From Trichuris trichiura (taxonomy: Eukaryota > Nematoda > Enoplea > Trichinellida > Trichuridae): a stretch of 64,000 nucleotides of DNA. The stretch's first letter is position 1, and each line of letters starts with the position of its first letter. Shown piece after piece: positions 1-11,990 of the stretch. The stretch lies in contig JBAJFE010000034.1 in assembly GCA_037903355.1 (NCBI GenBank), positions 868,001 to 932,000 on the forward strand. The letters are read 5' to 3'. The position numbers were made by a program, and so were the translations under genes. A model generated the notes under the pieces. That model saw only the letters and a program-made list of their open reading frames with translations, ran no database searches and was not told the origin of the DNA.

Positions 1-479
1 AGGATGACATCCGGGAGACGTTACGCAAGTAAGGCAATGTTGCTCATAATTAGCCAGCAGACAGTGACGCCGCATTTCAATCACTCCTATGCAATGGTTC
101 TAAAGATTTTTAGTATGTGCATTGGTTTGTAGGCATTCAAGCGTTGTGCGATCGAAGACGTGTATCTGACGTAACTGGAAACCTTTAAATTTTCGTTCCA
201 ACTGTATACTGCCGCTAACAGCCCCACTAAGTGTAACAGTATTTAAAGCATGCAAGAAACATGGAAAATGATATCGCCAGGTGTTCTGCAAATACACCCG
301 AACAGTTTCTTACAGCGGAAGCACTGTCCACACAGTTGACCTAATAATTGACAAAGGGCTGACAGTCATAGAAGAGATGTACATGGATTTTTCCCGTTTT
401 GCATTTGCCCATAAAACGAGTCAAAAAAGTGAAAAAGCTTTAATGTCGTTCAAGGGCATAAAAACCAAACAAAAGTCTG

Positions 480-517
480 GCGAAGCTTTCGGCTCAATCT
501 TGAGCCGTCATCAACGC
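480..517 (-). ncRNA. Hammerhead-like motif, left arm, one core change
   Basis: Mirror copy of the motif at 565-602. Stem II and GAAA-AGCT are kept, and stem I GCG/CGC still pairs. The first core base is changed (TTGATGA instead of CTGATGA), which should abolish cleavage if the hammerhead reading is right. Confidence 0.6.
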
Positions 518-564
518 ACGCAGGGCTCCTGAGGAAAACCTCGGTGGGAGGGCAACTCCTGCGT

Positions 565-602
565 GCGCTGATGACGGCTCAAGATTGAGCCGAAAGCTTC
601 GC
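565..602 (+). ncRNA. Hammerhead-ribozyme-like motif (right arm)
   Basis: CTGATGA at 568-574 is followed by one C, the stem II hairpin GGCTC/GAGCC (576-580 and 587-591), GAAA (592-595), self-complementary AGCT (595-598) and T at the predicted cleavage position 599. Stem I is GCG (565-567) pairing with CGC (600-602). All invariant hammerhead core bases are present. The caveat is the extra C between CTGATGA and stem II, which every copy in this window shares. Confidence 0.7.
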
Positions 603-741
603 CAGACTTTTGTTTGGTTTTTATGCCCTTGAACGACATTAAAGCTTTTTCACTTTTTTGACTCGTTTTATGGGCAAATGCAAAACGGGAAAAATCCATG
701 TACATCTCTTCTATGACAACCAAACCCGTTACAGACCACAC

Positions 742-3700
742 ACCTGTAGTGCTAACAGTAAATAAATTCTGTCAAGCTAAACTTTTCGAAATATTTAGAA
801 TGCTTGAAACGACTAAAAAGTACGACGCACAGACTCAAGAAAAACTATACCCAAGGAAGAAAACTGCTTGAACGCGTTTTATTATAACCGAAACTGAATA
901 GCAGTAGATAATTAAACTTGTTAGTTGTCCAAAGAGAGTGAAAATATTGAATTCTTTGTATAGGAAATATCGAACTGTTAATTAACAAAAACAGCTGTTC
1001 TCATGCGCACGATCATGCAATCACGTTTCTCCATTATTAATGATGAAGAAAAATCTATCCCTAGAGAGCTGGGTTATCTAAACTGATGCTTGGTGACATA
1101 AGGTTTTCGTGCCTGAAGTAAACTAAACCGCATTGTCGTAAGATACATGCTCTTAAAGTTTACCACTGCATCGTGTGGTACCCTCAACGGAAACTGTTTT
1201 ATTTCGATAACTGGAAAAGATACGACGAGGTTGCAACTTACTGAAAAAGCTAAAGATGTGAACGAACAGAACATCTAGTGGCGGTTTCTTCAAGACATGT
1301 AATAAATTTCTACTTTATCCTACTTCATAGCTCCCTTCAGTATAATTTCACAAAGAGTTCAAACAGTAATGCACGCTGTTTTCGCGGACTGATCGATGCG
1401 ACAAATTCGCCTTACTCCTGAAAATTAGTTACCCCATTGCAAAATGGCACTAGCAGCACTCCGTGTCACAGTGAGATTAGCAAAGGTGAATACTTTAATG
1501 TCATAAATGCTTAAAATGAATACTGGGATTTCGCTGTCAGGGAGATTTTCCGCTGCGGAAAATTAAATGCTCGTTAACAGGGACAGAGTAACTGACTTGG
1601 AAGCTTTGTACAGCAAATGAATGGAAATCAAGTCTGTCCGTCCGTATAGTCCCATATTTTTCCATATGTACAGTCAGGAAACAAAGTCGCGGTAGCTCTT
1701 GCCATAGAGGAAGAAAGTAAAGCTTATTTCTTATCACTACCATTATTTCCCAGTTGATAACAGATACGTAAAAGTTTCATGTTGCAAAATATAGTTGCAT
1801 CTTCGTTGGAAATAGCTTTACGAAAACGACATCTTCGGTCGTCGACATTCTTAGGGAGCAGAAGCCTTCACGGTTGTTTAAAGCATTGTTTTATGCACAA
1901 TCATGGTGTCATTTAATGAACGGCATAATAAATCCATATTATATAAAATTTTAAAAGAAGCTAAATGGCATTTTCGTGAGAGGTAAGGCTAAACAATAAC
2001 TTAAAATAAACCTAACGCGATCGTAAACGAAGGTGAAAATTATGCAAAAATAGAAGCCCCACTTTTCTTTTTAGACGAAAAGTGCCAAGAAGATTGACAG
2101 ATCTTGTCAATTGGGATTTAGGAGAACAGCTTCAGACAACTGGCTTCCAAATCAATACTACAACATGTAATTATTTCAGACGGTCGGAGGAAGAATGCAA
2201 GCAGTTTCATCAGTTAATCTCAATTCAACGAGATAGCAAGATAGATATTTCTCCTAATTAACCATCAACAGACGTAATTGAGACATGAAAAGTGACAGGT
2301 TTATTTTCCCTGTAGCACCTACCAGGAACGTTTGCAAATCCTTGGCTGTTTTGCTTGAACTTACGACAGGGAATTCAATAAGTTTGCAGTCACGGGAAAT
2401 CAGAATTTTCACTTCCAATATCTATTAGAATTGAACGCCACCCCGCTTACATTGATAGCATAAGAACTTAAGCACATTTAAAAGCAGTCAACAGCCTGCG
2501 CTAAGGTGCTACGAGAATTTCATAAACAAATATCATTAAAATACAAGAATATCTCTAGCACTATACGTTAACTAGTAGAAGATTCCGATTAGGATTAAAA
2601 CTGAGCATGACTTCAACGTTCAGGGCGCTAAATTTTGGGCTTTATAGCTCATGGTTACGGAGGAAGGATGCACTCGTGATTGAGCACTAAAAGTACAAAA
2701 CGCATTTAACAATCTTCATCAAATTCAATAAAACTTTTTCTGACTAATAAAACGAACAAAGTGTAGGTGAATAGTTATAAGAATGCATGATTAAACGGTT
2801 TAATCTGAAAGCTTTAGCCCCTTTCGTATCAGTTTCAAGCGTCTGACTGACATAGAGAGAAATCTGCACACAGGAAGGTCTTTGCTATTCACACTTACGG
2901 AGCATCGATCATGTGAAAGGCAGTCCTGCTGGCAATCAAATCAACGATCAAATGTTCATATGCGTCAATAAGCACTCTAAGCTCCAAGCTTGTTCCCATT
3001 TAGAGAATATTTAGCACGCGTAGTACTTAAACTTCTTAAAATGAGCAACTAAAGGCCTGAGGGTTAAGTGTGGCAAACATGCAAACGAAAGACCATTAAA
3101 AAAGCTAAATGTGTGAATTTCCACAGTAGGTGTAAATAACGTTTTAACACGTTTTCGGTTTAATAATGGCCAGCGTAAATCTCGCGAATGCACGTAACAC
3201 GAAATAACCATGAAAACAAGCAAATTCATTACAAAACGCGACTTTAATCAATAGGCGACTGTCGTTTATAACTTATTTCCTTTGAATGTGCATAAAGCCG
3301 AAGACTTAGTTGGCATGAACAAGCCTTTCAGCACTCTTACGTTACGGACGCGTGTCTCTTTTCAAAAGTGGCTTTGCTTTCTAACAGCACTGTAATGATT
3401 AGAGAATGTAAATGCCTTGAGCCCGCCGCCTTGTTAAATCGATATTGAGCATGTAAGGGTTGATTCTTATAACTCACTTTTCTGTAATACCTAGGCGGCA
3501 TAAAGCGTAAAAGATAGTCACTCTCGTCTCAAACAAATGCAGTAGTCCTTGAGCGTTACGCGCTATAAATCGAATTGGGAATAAAATCAAGATAATCCCA
3601 TCTGGGTTTATACTGAAAGTGTTGCGTCTACTCATCTGGGTTCATACTGAAAGCGTTACGTCCCTCCATACATGTGCAAATTCAATGCAAATGCTTTAAG

Positions 3701-4592
3701 CATTTGCTTGTCGTGCACGCGAGCAAGGAAAATCACTTTCATTACACTTAAACTGCCTCCTCTTTTGAATAACTCTTAACCGCCGCGTAAACTCATCTTA
3801 TCGTCTTCTGCTCTAACATTTATTGAACTTCGCATTCATTTGACGCAATCCATGACTGGCTGAAAGAATAACTTAATCAACTGAAAATGAAATCCGTTAG
3901 TCGCTTGTCAATAACGTTTCTTAGCTGCTTAAATAAACCAACGAAACAATCAGCTCCATAATGCTCGCTTTCTTGAAACATATGACTTTTCATCAACCAC
4001 AAATCTTTACTGATTACTGGATTAGTTGGCGAAATTAAATTCCTTCCAAATCAGCGCCTTGGGTAGCATTAAGGCAATGTAAGCGATTCATGCCAAGTTA
4101 CTGCTGTTATCGAAACGTTAAACCGTAGAGTTTAATTAATCGCGCATCCAATCTTGTTGAATTAAGCGTACTACACTTATTCGGCTCATGCGTCGCGATA
4201 AAAGTACTGAGACAGAACGTTAAATAAAATTGACTGGAAGAATGAAAATTTCATACGCAACAACATGTAAACAAGGCAAATAGTTCAGTTACTTAAAATC
4301 GCTACGATGTACACGTCAGATAATTTGGCGAGTTCAAGTAATCAATCAAAGAGAGAAAAGAAAATTCTTAACAACTTCACAGTTAAGTAAATCACTGAAT
4401 TTAAGTCAAAAGTGAATTCACGCAAGCGCCTTACATTTGCACATTTAAGATAAACAATAGCCGATTTATATTTAATCAGTTTACAGAGCCTAGGCAACAC
4501 AGTACACGTCAAGATGGGATAATCTAATCATAAAAATCTATAGAAACTAAAATTTTACTATGTTGACAAAATCAGTATGCATATAAATATAC
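742..4592. other. No gene recognised
   Basis: Only short, low-complexity frames with no recognisable domain. Further exons of the potassium channel at 4593-4998 could lie here as its 3' part, but I found no convincing selectivity-filter continuation. Confidence 0.5.
3597..3665. repeat. Two-copy tandem repeat of about 36 bp
   Basis: CATCTGGGTTTATACTGAAA is followed at once by a second copy starting CATCTGGGTTCATACTGAAA, with matching GTGTTGCGTCTACT and GCGTTACGTCCCTC tails. A local duplication; no function evident. Confidence 0.8.
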
Positions 4593-4998
4593 CTATTGTT
4601 GTCAGTGTTGTTAGCACAAAAAACAGTGCCGCTGCAAAGCTCCATTCTTCAGTAGCGTCCGACAGCCTGTCTTTCTCTGTGTAACCCCCGTCAAGAGGTA
4701 CACTAGCGGGACGAAGGTTTTCTCGCTCTCTTAGGCCCTTTGTCTCGAACGTTCCGTAAAGGTTTCTGACGTAGTTCCGAAATTCAATTTCCCCTTCTTC
4801 CTTTGATCTGCTCGATCGGCTTAGCTCCAAAAGTCGGGCGAGGAACTGGTCCTTGTCTGCCTGCACTTGTATACCCACCTGGTTGTGCAATTGCCTCACA
4901 TGGGGCTCTTCCAGCTTCATAAATACTAACGCACCAAGACATGTGTATGCCAGTGACACAATAATAAGGCTAACGTGAGGAAGAGCCAAATAGAAGTA
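4593..4998 (-). CDS. Two-pore-domain (K2P/TWK) potassium channel, one internal exon
   Basis: The exon encodes about 135 residues. The first transmembrane helix (ALPHVSLIIVSLAYTCLGAL) runs into FMKLEEPH, the usual K2P end of M1. An extracellular cap region of about 75 residues follows, then the first pore helix WSFAAALFFVLTTLTTIG. An acceptor (TTTCAG, exon from 4998) and donor (ATAG/GTATAT, ending 4593) bound it. The donor falls inside the selectivity filter, after the G of TIG, so the expected TyrGly comes from the next exon. K2P channels conduct background potassium current across the plasma membrane as dimers. The other exons (N terminus, M2, second pore, M3-M4) were not found; nematodes have dozens of such genes, so no symbol is given. 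Confidence 0.85.
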
Positions 4999-5090
4999 CT
5001 GAAATAATAAGTAAATTTAAGTTTAAGCGTTACACAGCTAAGTAATAAAAAAATTTTCACATCTAGTTAAACATGAAGCTATTACCCTGA

Positions 5091-5126
5091 CGCTGATGAC
5101 CGAAGAGATATGCTTCGAAGGCATCG
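5091..5126 (+). ncRNA. Decayed hammerhead-like motif (candidate)
   Basis: CTGATGA (5093-5099) is followed by the hairpin GAAG/CTTC and then GAAGGCAT, close to GAAAGCT. CG before the core can pair with CG after it. Two core-region changes make this a probable relic or a chance match. Confidence 0.3.
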
Positions 5127-6448
5127 GACTGTCTTACTTTCGTCAGTACAAAATTTTCGTGAAGAAACTGCTCACCCGCTAACTGGCAAAGCTCTTGCCC
5201 TGTAATTACAAACTTAGTGACCGCTGAAAATACAAGTTATTTCATGGAAAAAAGGACAAATTAACGATTGTTTCAATGCCTAAGTTACAGTATGATCACT
5301 GTATCCGCGGCTTTTTCTCAGGAAAAATAAATGAAAATGTCCAGGAAAGCTTCTGCCTTGATTAGACTATGCCCTTGAAATATATTTTAAATCTGAATTT
5401 TTTTCTTTTTACTAATGCAATAGACTTTGTTTGCACAGGTTACTCGTGCTTAAGGTGAGACATCTCATATTTAACAATCTACTCATCGTTACGAAGCTTT
5501 TGGCCTCTTTGCGAACGTTGAAAGAATCGCACCTACAAGCTTTCATCAGTCTACCGTTTTGGATGTACAGTAAGATCGATCAAGTTGGCAACTTTGACCT
5601 TTAACTTGGCAGCCAAAAATAAGCAAGAATAAACAGTAAATAAAGTAGTATCGTAAATAGAGAACCAGGTTCCGTAACTCATAGTTAAAGAGATAGTTAA
5701 TTAAAGGGGTTCATTCTAAAACAGACATGGAAATTTGAAATAAAAACATCTATTATTTTTGCGCCAACTTATATATATATTTTTTTTATTTATTTATTCA
5801 TGAATAATAAAGCCAGAGTGTGTACGCAGTCATAAGACGTTCGCTATTATACGCGATAGCCACTGGTACGTATCCGCCGGAGATTTGGAAGTTAGGCTGC
5901 ACTCCTTAAAGCAGACGGTTGCAAAAGTGATCATCTCAATTCCAAACAGTTACAAGTCAATCATTTACACGCCCCATTATATAAGGCCACAGAAGCTTTT
6001 AATGTTAACGTCCGCACCATACTCGCGTCTTCAGATGCATAAATTTTCCTGAAAAGCATGAAGAAAAAGTTGTTCTCTTAATGTTAACATTACACAGGGA
6101 ATGCAGCTCCCATTGCAACCTGATTCCTGAGCTACGTTTCTTGTTCATGCGCAATAATCTAACATTTTTCTGAAGCTGCTGAGTAGCTTTGGCATAGTTG
6201 GAAAGGATCGATGAGGTGAAGATTCACTAATGATTGCAAAATACGTTGATATTTATACTTTATACTTTACAGCATGATGAGAAGTTCATCCTAGCAGCTT
6301 TGAAATGAATATTAAGTGAACAAAACTTTGTTATAGGAAAGTTTGAAAGAATAAACCTATTACAGGTGTCTCTGAAATAAAGGCGGCAGATTATCTAAGG
6401 CTGATTAACTTCAGTAATAACTGCGCATATCATTAAAAATGAAACTCC

Positions 6449-6515
6449 TTCTAACGGGTGAGTGGAAAATCATAATGTTGATACGGAAGCGCTACCCGTT
6501 GAATGTACGGTTTAA
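6449..6515. repeat. Solo fragment of foldback family (AACGGGT...ACCCGTT box)
   Basis: CTAACGGGTGAGTG followed by CGGAAGCGCTACCCGTTGA closely matches the outer end of the foldback at 11.8-11.99 kb (TTAACGGGTGTGTG followed by CGGAAAAGCTACCCGTTCA). A remnant lacking the ribozyme core. A shorter relative, AACGGGTGGTGCTCCCGTA, lies at about 6602. Confidence 0.55.
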
Positions 6516-6638
6516 CGTATGAAAAATAGTAGGTTATTGAAAATGAACAGGAAACGTAGCTCAGAAATCAGTCATGAGAGTTGCCTTCTCTGTGTACATG
6601 TAACGGGTGGTGCTCCCGTATCAAAATTATGAACTACG

Positions 6639-6676
<38 letters not shown>
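6639..6676. repeat. (TA)n microsatellite
   Basis: Almost pure TA run of about 38 bp interrupted by one G. Confidence 0.95.
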
Positions 6677-6678
<2 letters not shown>

Positions 6679-9600
6679 CATTGGAGACCTTCATAGAAGC
6701 AGCAAACACATGCAGTCTGAAAATTAACTTTTTAAGAATCCCATGCTAGCAGCTTGAATAACCTTTTCTGTGGCTGTAAAAAACTAAACTCTTTAGCAAA
6801 TGCACATACCCTCTTTAGATGAAGTTTCAAGGAGACACGCCGGCTACGTAATCCATAAGAAAATAAGGATTTTGCAGGAGGGAGCAATTCTGCAGAGTCT
6901 TTTGACAAGCTTTGTGCTTTCTTTGCCGTTGCTAACGAATGGTCCTCCATAATGTACTGAAAGTGACGACCAGACGTGCCAAGTCCAGTCACTTGTTAAC
7001 TGAATTTCACGCAGTAAATCGCTCCTTGATCATTACGCTGGATCGACGATTGGCAATTAACCAAACTAGCAAAATCAATATGAAACTTCGTCTGATTTAT
7101 TAGACTGTTCTCAAGTAAGGGATATACATGGCAGATGAGTTGAACTGCCTTTGCTGAACGATGGAAAATTCGTGAAGTGGGCAATTTGAATCGCACATGA
7201 CCATCAGCAAACTTCTTGGTACAAAGACTGTAATAAAAAGACTAATACCATTTATCAGAGAAGGTAAATAATGAACATTACGAAAGTAATGGTAAACCAT
7301 AATTTTCAAATTACTATATGCAACAAGCGCTGCTAATGAGCATAAAATAGGAGACGATTTAAAATACACAGAATAGAACATTGACAGAAAATGAATTCTA
7401 GCTTATAAAGCCTAGTACGGAGTGTAAAAATGTTAGACTGAAAGCTAAAATAAAACAATCTATCGAGCGAAAAGACGAACAAGCAGTTGATTGCGACATA
7501 CGCATACAAGGCAGTTTTGCATGAGCAATAAAGTGAACTTTGATCATGTTGGAAGATATTTACTTTACGACTAACAATTAGTGCTTGAACTTCCTACCCC
7601 AAGGAAATAAAATGAACATTAGGCAACTAATTATGCGATTTTATCACCACTAATGCGTTCAATGTACAGCCAATCACTCTGTGCGTAAGAATGCGAGAAG
7701 TTGCGATAACCTAGTTTACAATAGATTACCATTTGGAAATTTACGTGATTATAAAGTAATATTGCTGGCTACAAGACCTGAGCTAAGAAGTAAAAATAAA
7801 CTTTTGATTGCAAGCAACGCATTCTAAACTGGACGTCTTATAACGGATCTGTGATGATTCATTTGGTTTTTTCAGGCTTATCCAGTTTCCTGTTAAGTGT
7901 CTGTAACTAAACTGAGCAAAAGTTCAATCAACGGGTGCATAGATGAATAATCGTTCGAAGTAAGATAAAGAATAACAGCATTACTGTTTTGGTGCTATAG
8001 GAACGCTGAAACTTTGCGGTCAGCCATGGGGGAACTCCTATTCCTGCTCATCGCTGATCCATTCTGTTCATATTTTCATTGGAGGAGTTTGAGGAGTTCT
8101 TAAGCGACTTAACTAAAGATCAGCACTTACACGAAAGGGGAAAAGCAGTGAATATATCAAATAAGAAAATAGTGCAAATCACACTTAGTGCTTCATTCAG
8201 TTCAGCATCGAGTTTTCAACAGCCGCGGTGCCTCTACAAGATTCCGCTTTGGAGATTTTCTAGCGCTGCTGACTTAAATTCAACTGCAGACATAATCACA
8301 GTCATTTGTCAAGAAATAGGCCATGATGACTAGGAAAACTAATTTTCAGCCGCATATTGCCATTCTCGCGTGGTTTCCTCTACTGCTGACCATGGACGTA
8401 ATCATCACTGAGCGGACGAGATAAAGAACTGCTCTCATTTTTAATCAGTTATTGCAGAAAAGATTCTCAACAAGAACTTTAATTTTTGGGAATCCAACAT
8501 TAGCTGACTCAAAGCAGGGTAAACGACAGTACGTACATAATGTGCAGATTAAAATTACTACATATCCTTTCGTCGGTCCTTGAACAAAGAAAGGTCAGAA
8601 ACAGCTGTACACTGTTTCAAACAGACTATCCATAACTGCACGGTTTTGAGAAGTGGAACATTTCAACAAACAAACTATTCAGTATTGCTTATCTGCTTTC
8701 TGAGGTTGGATAATTTTTACAAGGAAGGCAGCTTTTATATTAAACAAGTACATGCAGCAAGCCATTGTCGTTAAGTCCCTTGTTATTGACCATATATGCT
8801 CAAATGTCGTGAACTTTGTTCGAGATTTACAGCGTTCGTGCCTGTTCAACGATCGCAAAGCTTAAACGATGTGCAACTCAATAAAGCACGTGCCCTGACA
8901 TTTGGCAAAACAGAAAACTACCTTGTACGCTCGTAGAAATGCCCGCGTTGCTGTGGGGTCGTTTACAAGAAAACGTACACAAGCTTATCACCTCGGAGTG
9001 CTGTTGCAAAGTCGCTTATGTGGAAGCCTGTTCGCGCAGCGCACTCTGTAGTCAGAAATTTGGCGCTCCTAGTGGCACTTCGTGCTCACTAGTTGTTACT
9101 CTGACCATGTTAATTTTACATGGGGACAGTCTTTCCTGCTGTTTTAAAATTATGATTAAATAATATGTTAATCCATGCTAAGGATAACTCGCTAAAAAGA
9201 TCAGTTCAGTCTGCCGCAATGGTGTACAAAACTGAATAAGCTAAAGAAAAACCGTTAGAAATTTAGACTGATGACATTATGACAAAGCAGAAACGGCACT
9301 TGCACCATCCTATTGTTAATGCTCGTATCTATAAACAGTTAGTCCATTTCTATTGAAAAATATGTCCTCTCGAGTCTCTTTCAGGTTGGTTAACTCTCCC
9401 ATCATTCTCAGTGAGCGACAACTAAAATGGACGATGGTAACTGTGGTCAATGCTTTCTGCTTGGTTTTAAATGGATGTGAGTTCATCATACGTTAGCGTT
9501 CATCACAGCTGCAACTTCTATTGTTGCACTGCTGCATTACGGAAGCGACAGTAAACACATTTCCAGCCAGCTCCTTTGACTGGTATTGATCATGATTAAC

Positions 9601-11322
9601 GGCTGACAACAATTGCGTGAACTCATCGATCAGTGAATTTAACATTATAGTGATAAATATTAGGCCTTTGAATTTGCTATTTCCCTTTGGCTTACTTACT
9701 TTTTTTCAATTTTGCTTTACGTTCATCAGAGCGGTGCTTTAAGAGCTTTGTGCTTGGTGCCAGAAATCAGATAGCTACCAAGCATAAAATTCCTAAAACG
9801 CAAAATCCAATAGCATTTGCGTTATTAACGTTCGTCGTACGGTAATTTTACCAATTTCATTTCGCATTGTATTTCTGACTGAATTCTAAAGTATCGATGA
9901 AGAATTGATGTTTTCAGTTAGAGTGACATCACATCTCATACCGGGCCACCATAAAGAGTCAATCCAAACTTAACCTGTTAAGGCTACTAGGTAAACTGAT
10001 GATTCTACTGATAGTTTAAATATTAATAGGTAAAGCAATCCGTGTAGGTACGATATTTTCATATTAACCTTCGGGTATGCCGATAATGAAACGATAGCGC
10101 TTTCAAAAATTACGCAAAATTTTCCCAGTGAAGTGTTTTCATCTCAACGGCTTCATAACCTGAACAGGGAACAACGTCATAAAAAAAGACTAAGAGGTAT
10201 TCTAACCCCAATAATTGTACTGAACCCGTCAGCCTGTATCTTTCCCATACAAAAACCGTGCTTGACAGAGTAAGGCAGGTGAAAAATTAGTTCAACGCAA
10301 ACTTTGTAAAGAAAAGAAAATTGGAAAAATATGCCTGAAAAAAACGTCATAAAATACACAATTCCTTCTCAAGGCAAACGCAATTTACTGAATTGCCTTG
10401 GAAAACGGCAAAATACAGATGCGGAAATAATCTAACTTGTCAACCTGCAAAATTAAGCATAAGATAACTTTCTAGTTGAACTTTAAAATTTTTGCAGTAA
10501 AGGACACCGTTGCGTTTCGCAGATGCTAAATATTTTTGTTGCGTAAAATACAACAAATGCTTCCACAAGGTATTTATGGATAATTGCTGAAAAACGACGG
10601 ATTTTCGGGGATGTGAATGGTCCAGGCTTCAGCATCGAACACAAGCGTATTGGAAATGTGATTTAAAATAAGACTCCCTAATTCTTCCATACAACAAACG
10701 CGCAGCTGCTAACAACCTGAAACATAAGAACTAATTTGTTCCTGCAACTTGATGATTTCGTATACCCGCTATTTCTTAAACTGGTACGAACTCTGCGGGA
10801 ACCTTGGGACCAATAGGTCGTCTCCATTAGCACGTAAATACAAGCGCTAAGTTGAAACACTTTCCTAACAGTTATACAGCTTTCTTAGAAATAAATGTCA
10901 ACATTTCTTTCTCAAAAAGCAAACAAGGTATGCAATCAGCACAAAGCCATCTGAACATCAAACCTATCTTCCAAGGTGCAGTTGTACGAGCCAAAAACAA
11001 GCTGCGACTTGAATCACCCCTCAAGTGCATTATCAGTTAAGTTTTGAAATATTCCAAGTCCATCAGCTGAATTGTGTATTTCAAATTCACATTGCAGTTA
11101 GCATCATTGGGAAACTTCGCCCTTTTATCAAACCTTATTTGGACATCATGGTCTTGCGGTTTGGCTTGTTTGGCCAGCCACGTTGCAAATTTTTAGTCAA
11201 TAAAGATAAAATCCCACTCTTGTTTGATATGCGACTTTTTTCTTTAGGCCACAAACTTTTATGCACATAATCACAGTGACTTTCCGCTGTTCACCATCAT
11301 TCATCGTGCCAAAATCTCTTCC

Positions 11323-11637
11323 ATGTGGTGGGACATTGTAGGGAGTTGTAGCCGGACAACCAACCACGGTAAAGCTAAGCTAGGATGGCATGGTACACGT
11401 CAAAGCCTGACCGAGTCATCTCAACATCCTCCGCAAGAAAAGCAGGGCATGAAAAAGGTTGGTAAAAAAGCAGGAAAAAATCCCCTTCGGCAACACCGAT
11501 CAAAGAAAATGCTACTTGATCAGCTCAGCAAGCATTTTCAGTGCAACAGCTCAGTCAAGCACTCTGAATCGCTTCTTAAAATTAATGCTTCCGCTGATGG
11601 AGAAAGTCAACTATTGAGCAGAAAAAATGCTCAGCTG
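11323..11637 (+). CDS. Possible first coding exon, function unknown
   Basis: ATG at 11323 opens 105 codons ending exactly at a strong donor (CTG/GTAAGT) in phase 0. The product is basic and polar (many Lys, Gln, Ser; a GMKKVGKKAGKNPLRQHRSK stretch), probably disordered, with no signal peptide or membrane segment. The next exon may be the one starting near 13799, which follows a TTTAG acceptor and is open in phase 0. No family recognised. Confidence 0.3.
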
Positions 11638-11854
11638 GTAAGTCAATAAATCCGTTACCATTTCATTGATAAATACTCAGTCAAAGATAGCATTAATATA
11701 ATTCAACTAGTCAAGATACGTACTGTTACACACTACCCAACATCCACTCTGATATCGCTAATAGAACTAATGCTTTGAAAACATAGCTCCTCTTAACGGG
11801 TGTGTGTATCAACATTATTGTACGGAAAAGCTACCCGTTCAAAAATTGTTTAAT

Positions 11855-11895
11855 TGCGAAGCTTTCAGAGATCACCTGTCCCCGTCTTCAGCGCA
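11855..11895 (-). ncRNA. Hammerhead-ribozyme-like motif (left arm)
   Basis: On the minus strand: stem I TGCG, CTGAAGA, C, a GGGGA/TCTCT hairpin, GAAA, AGCT, T at the cleavage position, then CGCA closing a 4 bp stem I. It is the reverse partner of 11904-11944, with one stem II base change. Confidence 0.65.
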
Positions 11896-11903
11896 GATAA
11901 AAA

Positions 11904-11944
11904 TGCGCTGAAGACGGGGACAGGTGATCCCTGAAAGCTTCGCA
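11904..11944 (+). ncRNA. Hammerhead-ribozyme-like motif (right arm)
   Basis: Stem I TGCG (11904-11907), CTGAAGA (11908-11914), C, stem II GGGGA/TCCCT closed by a G-T wobble, GAAA (11933-11936), AGCT, T17 at 11940, stem I partner CGCA (11941-11944). The seventh core position is A here and T in other copies, which is the one position free to vary in the hammerhead consensus. Confidence 0.7.
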
Positions 11945-11990
11945 ATTAAACAACTTTTGAACGGGTAGCTTTTCCGTACAATAATGTTAA

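Larger units (their letters stand above)
364..721. mobile_element. Foldback element with two outward-facing hammerhead-like motifs
   Basis: Two near-identical arms (about 364-524 and 568-721) are inverted around a short centre that reads GAGGAAAACCTCGG and neighbours. Open frames across the arms only reflect the palindrome. Each arm carries one hammerhead-like core next to the centre, pointing outward. The high arm identity suggests recent origin or gene conversion. No transposase is present, so it is non-autonomous. Confidence 0.8.
4999..11322. other. Gene-poor region
   Basis: No coding exon recognised. Contains the decayed motif at 5091, a conserved foldback-family box at 6449-6515 and the TA microsatellite at 6639-6676. 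The frames in this stretch are short and show no domain or consistent splice pattern. Confidence 0.5.
11812..11990. mobile_element. Foldback element with paired hammerhead-like motifs
   Basis: Arms of about 85 bp (11812-11895 and 11904-11990) are inverted around an 8 bp centre, ATAAAAA. Arms are almost identical. Both carry the ribozyme core and, about 25 bp further out, the box AACGGGTAGC...TTCCGTA. A left extension to about 11796 repeats the box inverted. Confidence 0.8.

Noticed and set aside
2790..2815. Perfect hairpin GATTAAA/TTTAATC followed by TGAAAGCTTT
   Set aside because: No acceptable CTGANGA before it; kept only as a remote relic possibility.
9268..9298. CTGATGA followed 15 bases later by GAAAC
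   Set aside because: The intervening bases cannot form a hairpin and stem I does not pair.
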